From positions 2,108,001 to 2,172,000 of the forward strand of contig JARWIR010000062.1 in NCBI GenBank assembly GCA_029959085.1: a DNA stretch of 64,000 bases, read 5' to 3'. Source of the DNA: Nemophila menziesii. Lineage: Eukaryota; Streptophyta; Magnoliopsida; Boraginales; Hydrophyllaceae. Below the pieces are notes generated by a model that saw nothing but the letters and a program-made list of their open reading frames with translations, ran no database searches and had not been told where the DNA came from. The position numbers and the translations under genes are program-made. Every line of letters begins with the position of its first letter. Position 1 is the stretch's first letter. Of this stretch, positions 60,522-64,000 are shown in pieces.

Positions 60522-63003
60522 TCACTTTTTAGAAAGCATGTCATCAATTTCCCCATTCTTATTGTACATAGAGACAAGTTTCTTTGCATATGATGGCATG
60601 TGTCTCTCAGCTCTGTATTTAATCATCAACACTATATTTAGTATTTACCCTCTAATTAACTTGTTAAAGCATGCATTGCATTTCATACCTTTGTTTTCCC
60701 CACTTGCGATTTACATATAGATAATTTCTGATCGTATGATAATCAAGTGAGTAACGCGCAAATTCTAAACCCTTGGGTCCAATCTAAATCAACAAAAAAT
60801 TGAATTAGAAAGAAAAAATGTTTGAGTATGAATACAATAAAAATGACTTACTAAGTCCAATAAGAAGGCAATAATATTGCCAACTAACTTAGGAGCAGGT
60901 TTTGAAGGGCCTTTTCCTAATTTTGCAGCATCATCAGCTTTTACAGTCTCCATCACAAACGCACTTCGATTACCCTAACAAATAATTTACTTTGTAGTCT
61001 TTATTTTTTTATATATAGGATAAATTTACTACTACTAATAATAACTAATAATAAAAAAGTAGTACTTGACTGATTGTAGGAGTAATTTCTAGAAGCTCTT
61101 CCACTAAGCTTAGCATTTCACTTCCACGCTCATTTCTACCATTAAAATTCAATAAATTTATAAGAAAAGTAAACTAAGAAAAATTTAAGCTTAAAGGCTT
61201 TAATTTATACCTTATAGTAACATATTGTGGATGCTGTGTCATACTTACCCCACTATACTTGGGTACACCCATGTATCCCACTACCATATCCTTCACTCAC
61301 ACAAAAAAGTTAAATATTAATGCAAATTCTGTTATTAATACATGAAAGTTGTAGGTTTAAAAAGAGAAGAGAAAACTTACTGCTAAAGCATTTGTGTAGT
61401 CAAAACAGCTGTGACATTACAAAAAAAAAGTTACATATTAATAAATGTTAATCTCAAAATTTATTCACGTGTAAATAAATTAGAAAAATGGCATTTAATT
61501 CTATAACAGAGAAATGCTAATTATCACACCTGTAACATGATGGTGCGATCACATCAACTAATTCCTTAGCTGGTAAAGAGAAATAAGGAACCTGTTTTAG
61601 TGAAAGCAAACATATATAATTAGATAATTCAGAAACCTAGTAAAAGTTGACAAAACAGTAAAAAAAAAAGACTATTCTGACCTCTTCAATGTGGCCATCT
61701 AAATGTTTTAAATGAACCTTATAATCTTGCATGAACTCATAATGCAGAACAGTTTCTGGTTCATTACTAGCTGCCTTGAGAAACTTGTCTAAACCTTCTC
61801 GTGTTCCATTATCCACTGTTTAGAAAAAGACAAAATCCTTTATTATACTTAAATCGATAAGATTTAATGAGTAGAAATAGAGAAGGTATACCACAATTAG
61901 TGCCTAAGACATAAAGCTTATCCAGATTTAAATGATGCTCCACTGATCTTAATGCTGCATTTTAAGAAAATCTGCATAATTACCACGTTACAAGTCACAA
62001 AAAAAATTGGAAAAAATGCATTTATTAAATATTATATGGAGATTTTACCTTGAACTTGACACCCAACACCAATGAAGAGGAGACGCTTCACATTAGCTGC
62101 CTGTGTAGTATACATAAAGTCAGAACTAAATGTTCACGGAGGGATTCGAACCCTGTACCTCTTGGTTGAGAGACAGGGTCCTAGCCAATTGAGCTAACAC
62201 AATTTAAAAGACTTTTTGGGTATATGTGTGTTACTTAAAGAGATATGAGTGACAAAGTGAACCTCAACTAAGGCGAGAGTATTAAGATTAGGAGACAACG
62301 TTGGCTTAACACCTTTAGCCGCTATAATTTCTTCTGGTGTCCTATTTAAAATATAAACACGTATGAAAATACCAGAAAATTAAGGATTATATCATTTATT
62401 ATTTTAATGACAAACCTTGCTAAAACTGGTAAGGGAAGAAATCTATCATCTGGATCACTGAGATAATTCACGAGAGGAAAGAAAGTTGGAAACTTAATAT
62501 TATAATGATTTATATTGAATGACGAAAAACTTGATTTACCTTTGTACACAAATTACAGCTTCAACAAGCCCAGCTTTAAGCATTTCTACTGCAATGGTAG
62601 TAACTATCCCTGTCCATTGAGCTCCTATAAAAAGAGAACAAATTTGCTGAAATTATGTATAAAATAATTGGAATAAGAATATTATAGATGATTTACCTTC
62701 AACAGGCTTAGTTTTACGTGCATAAAGAACTTTCTCATACACCCCTAAGTAAGTCTCGTCAAGTGAATCTTCTTTTCTCCCTCTGCCATGGATTATGGGT
62801 TCTAAAGCCTATCAATTACAAGAAAATGGTTAATGGTAATATTCCATTAATGATGTAATAAAGTTGAATTAGTTAATTACTTCAATTCTGGACATGCCAT
62901 CTCCTAAGAAAGCACAAGCGTTGTTCACATGAGCGATGTAGTAAGTATCACACAATCCACATTTACTGTGATTAAGGAAGTAATACTTGGATTATGGTTA
63001 TTG

Positions 63004-63099
<96 letters not shown>

Positions 63100-63485
63100 T
63101 AAACAAAGAAATATGTAAACCTGCAATGGTCTTTTGCTGGGTAAGTTCCACCAGGTGGAATTGGTTTTGACTTTAATCTCCAGTCTTCTCTTAGCTTTAA
63201 TGTCTTTGCTGCTTTTGGTTTTTCATCTGCTTCTTCAACATTCAATAAAACCATAACATCTGGTTTTTAATTCTTACCCCATAATCACTACTAATTCTCA
63301 TTTGGGTTTATGAAAACTCATTAACTATCTCAACTACACTACCTTTTTAGTTGATGATAAGATTTGTTCTTACTTTTATTAACAAACACATATATGGTAG
63401 AGAGAGAGAGAAGAGGAGACGAGAGTGTACCTTTAGATTGAGAAACAATGGAGAAGGAGAAGAGATTTGAAGAAAGAAGAGCCAT
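60522..63485 (-). CDS. HCAR: 7-hydroxymethyl chlorophyll a reductase, chloroplastic (17 exons)
   Basis: Reduces 7-hydroxymethyl chlorophyll a to chlorophyll a with ferredoxin electrons, the last step from chlorophyll b in the chlorophyll cycle, in the chloroplast. Exons: 63485-63431, 63232-63121, 62965-62881, 62808-62697, 62624-62540, 62457-62416, 62341-62263, 62100-62049, 61954-61892, 61815-61682, 61591-61530, 61408-61381, 61290-61211, 61135-61066, 60974-60852, 60783-60689, 60612-60522. These sum to 1368 nt: 455 aa plus TGA. All introns are GT-AG and all phases agree. The Ser-rich N-terminus (MALLSSNLFSFSIVSQSK) fits a transit peptide. Then come WRLKSKPIPPGGTYPAKDHC, iron-sulfur Cys 55, 58 and 61 (CSKCGLC), GVGCQ (Cys204), TNC (Cys228) and CYSC (292, 295) of the FrhB-like fold. 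The protein ends NKNGEIDDMLSKK. Length is near the Arabidopsis protein (about 460 aa). The gene looks intact. Confidence 0.96.
62131..62204 (-). repeat. tRNA-derived sequence in HCAR intron 7
   Basis: On the minus (sense) strand the intron between exons 7 and 8 contains an A box TAGCTCAATTGG (62185-62196) and a perfect B box GGTTCGAATCC (62142-62152) at tRNA spacing. The presumed acceptor-stem halves do not pair, so this is not a working tRNA gene. It is a tRNA pseudogene or a SINE head. It occupies nearly half of the 162-base intron. Confidence 0.7.
63008..63099. repeat. (AT)n microsatellite in HCAR intron 2
   Basis: About 90 bases of uninterrupted TA between exons 2 and 3, close to the 5' splice site of the intron (63120). 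Likely highly variable in length. Confidence 0.95.
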
Positions 63486-63622
63486 GGCGATGGCGAGACC
63501 ACTGGTGAATTGTGGTAGCTGAGCTGTGATGTTTATGCGCCACTAGTATTCCTTTAAACACTTGACTCTTTTTCTTTTTTTTAAAGATATATTGATATAA
63601 TTGGGTAAAAGGGGATGAGTAG
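63486..63622 (-). promoter_or_regulatory. HCAR proximal upstream region
   Basis: The 137 bases between the HCAR start codon and a repeat-like sequence. It should contain the 5' UTR and core promoter. No clear TATA box could be fixed. Confidence 0.35.
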
Positions 63623-64000
63623 GGGTGAGCAGAATTTTAACAAAACCGAAAAACCGAGATAATTTTAACCAAACCGATCCAAAATATATGTTAATTTTAC
63701 CAAGGTCAACCTTACCCATCGGGTTACCTTATGATTTTTCGGGTCCATATATTTTACCTGTATATTACCCAAGCTATTGGTTTGGGTATACCCAAACCGA
63801 AAAACCGTATAATATAAAAAGAAATACAAAACATGCATATTAGAGGAATATTTTGATTTGGCTTCTTGAATATTTCAACCATGCATAACTTATTTTGAAG
63901 TATTCGATTCACTACTTCTTAATTTGTAATGTCAAAATTGTAACTTTGATCTTAAGAGATATAATAGTACCGGTTTTTTTAGATTTTGTCATTATTATAA
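63623..64000. mobile_element. Possible hAT-type repeat upstream of HCAR, cut by window end
   Basis: It starts TAGGGGTGAGCAG followed by AAAACCGAAAAACCGAG, and AACCGAAAAACCG returns at 63795. Plant non-autonomous hAT repeats often begin TAGGGGTGxxCA with CGGTTTTTCGG subterminal repeats. A perfect 20-base palindrome, GGTTTGGGTATACCCAAACC, lies at 63779-63798. No opposite end or 8-bp duplication is visible within the window. Confidence 0.4.

Noticed and set aside
62131..62204. Functional tRNA gene
   Set aside because: A and B boxes are present but the acceptor-stem ends do not pair, so it cannot fold as a normal tRNA.
60522..63485. Bacterial or archaeal F420-hydrogenase-like gene transferred into the assembly
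   Set aside because: HCAR belongs to the same fold, but 16 GT-AG introns with consistent phase and plant-type sequence show it is a native nuclear gene.

Overview
This window is nuclear DNA from a flowering plant, most likely a eudicot. Evidence: a 17-exon gene for a chloroplast enzyme with canonical GT-AG introns at the right end, AT-rich intergenic DNA, Athila-like Ty3/gypsy elements primed by tRNA-Asp, a tRNA-derived SINE with a poly(A) tail, a hAT-type element and long AT/TG/GA/GGT/CAA microsatellites. The species cannot be named from the sequence. About 95% of the window is transposable elements and their decay products; only one host gene is supported.

Layout. 1-5.1 kb: pieces of two LTRs, then the 3' internal part and complete 3' LTR of element 1. 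5.1-12 kb: decayed DNA with two possible Copia-type LTR remnants and the 3' end of a LINE (10241-11440, minus). 12-16.2 kb: element 2, a rearranged gypsy relic (gag scrap, integrase tail, palindrome-rich segment, env-like ORF). 16.2-39 kb: a nested stack. Element 3 (5' LTR 16249-17901, PBS at 29871, gag at 29985) was split by element 4 (17907-29861, full-length, target duplication ATATG) exactly between its LTR and primer-binding site. It was split again within gag by element 5 (30171-37604). Element 4 carries a 536-bp hAT-type insertion with an 8-bp duplication, and the element 3 LTR carries a SINE with a 14-bp duplication. 39-46 kb: mostly unassigned, with a 470-bp fold-back element and long GGT and GA arrays. 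46.2-52.2 kb: element 6 on the minus strand, lacking pol, abutting element 7, a gag-pro-RT fragment on the plus strand. 53.9-58.7 kb: two solo LTRs, one per orientation. 60.5-63.5 kb: an apparently intact gene for 7-hydroxymethyl chlorophyll a reductase (HCAR) on the minus strand.

How the elements relate. Element 4 has the full gag-protease-RT-RNase H-integrase order but is dead: four in-frame gag stops, several frameshifts, and the catalytic integrase Glu changed to Lys. Elements 5 and 6 lack pol yet keep long uninterrupted ORFs (343 and 395 aa), so they look like non-autonomous derivatives mobilised in trans. Five or more copies share two features in the segment between pol and the 3' LTR: clusters of short perfect palindromes around CGGTATACCG and CCCGTGxCACGGG, and several copies of the polypurine-tract motif TTTGAGTTTGGGGT. 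The palindromes differ in sequence between copies but keep their dyad symmetry. That is the most interesting unexplained signal here.
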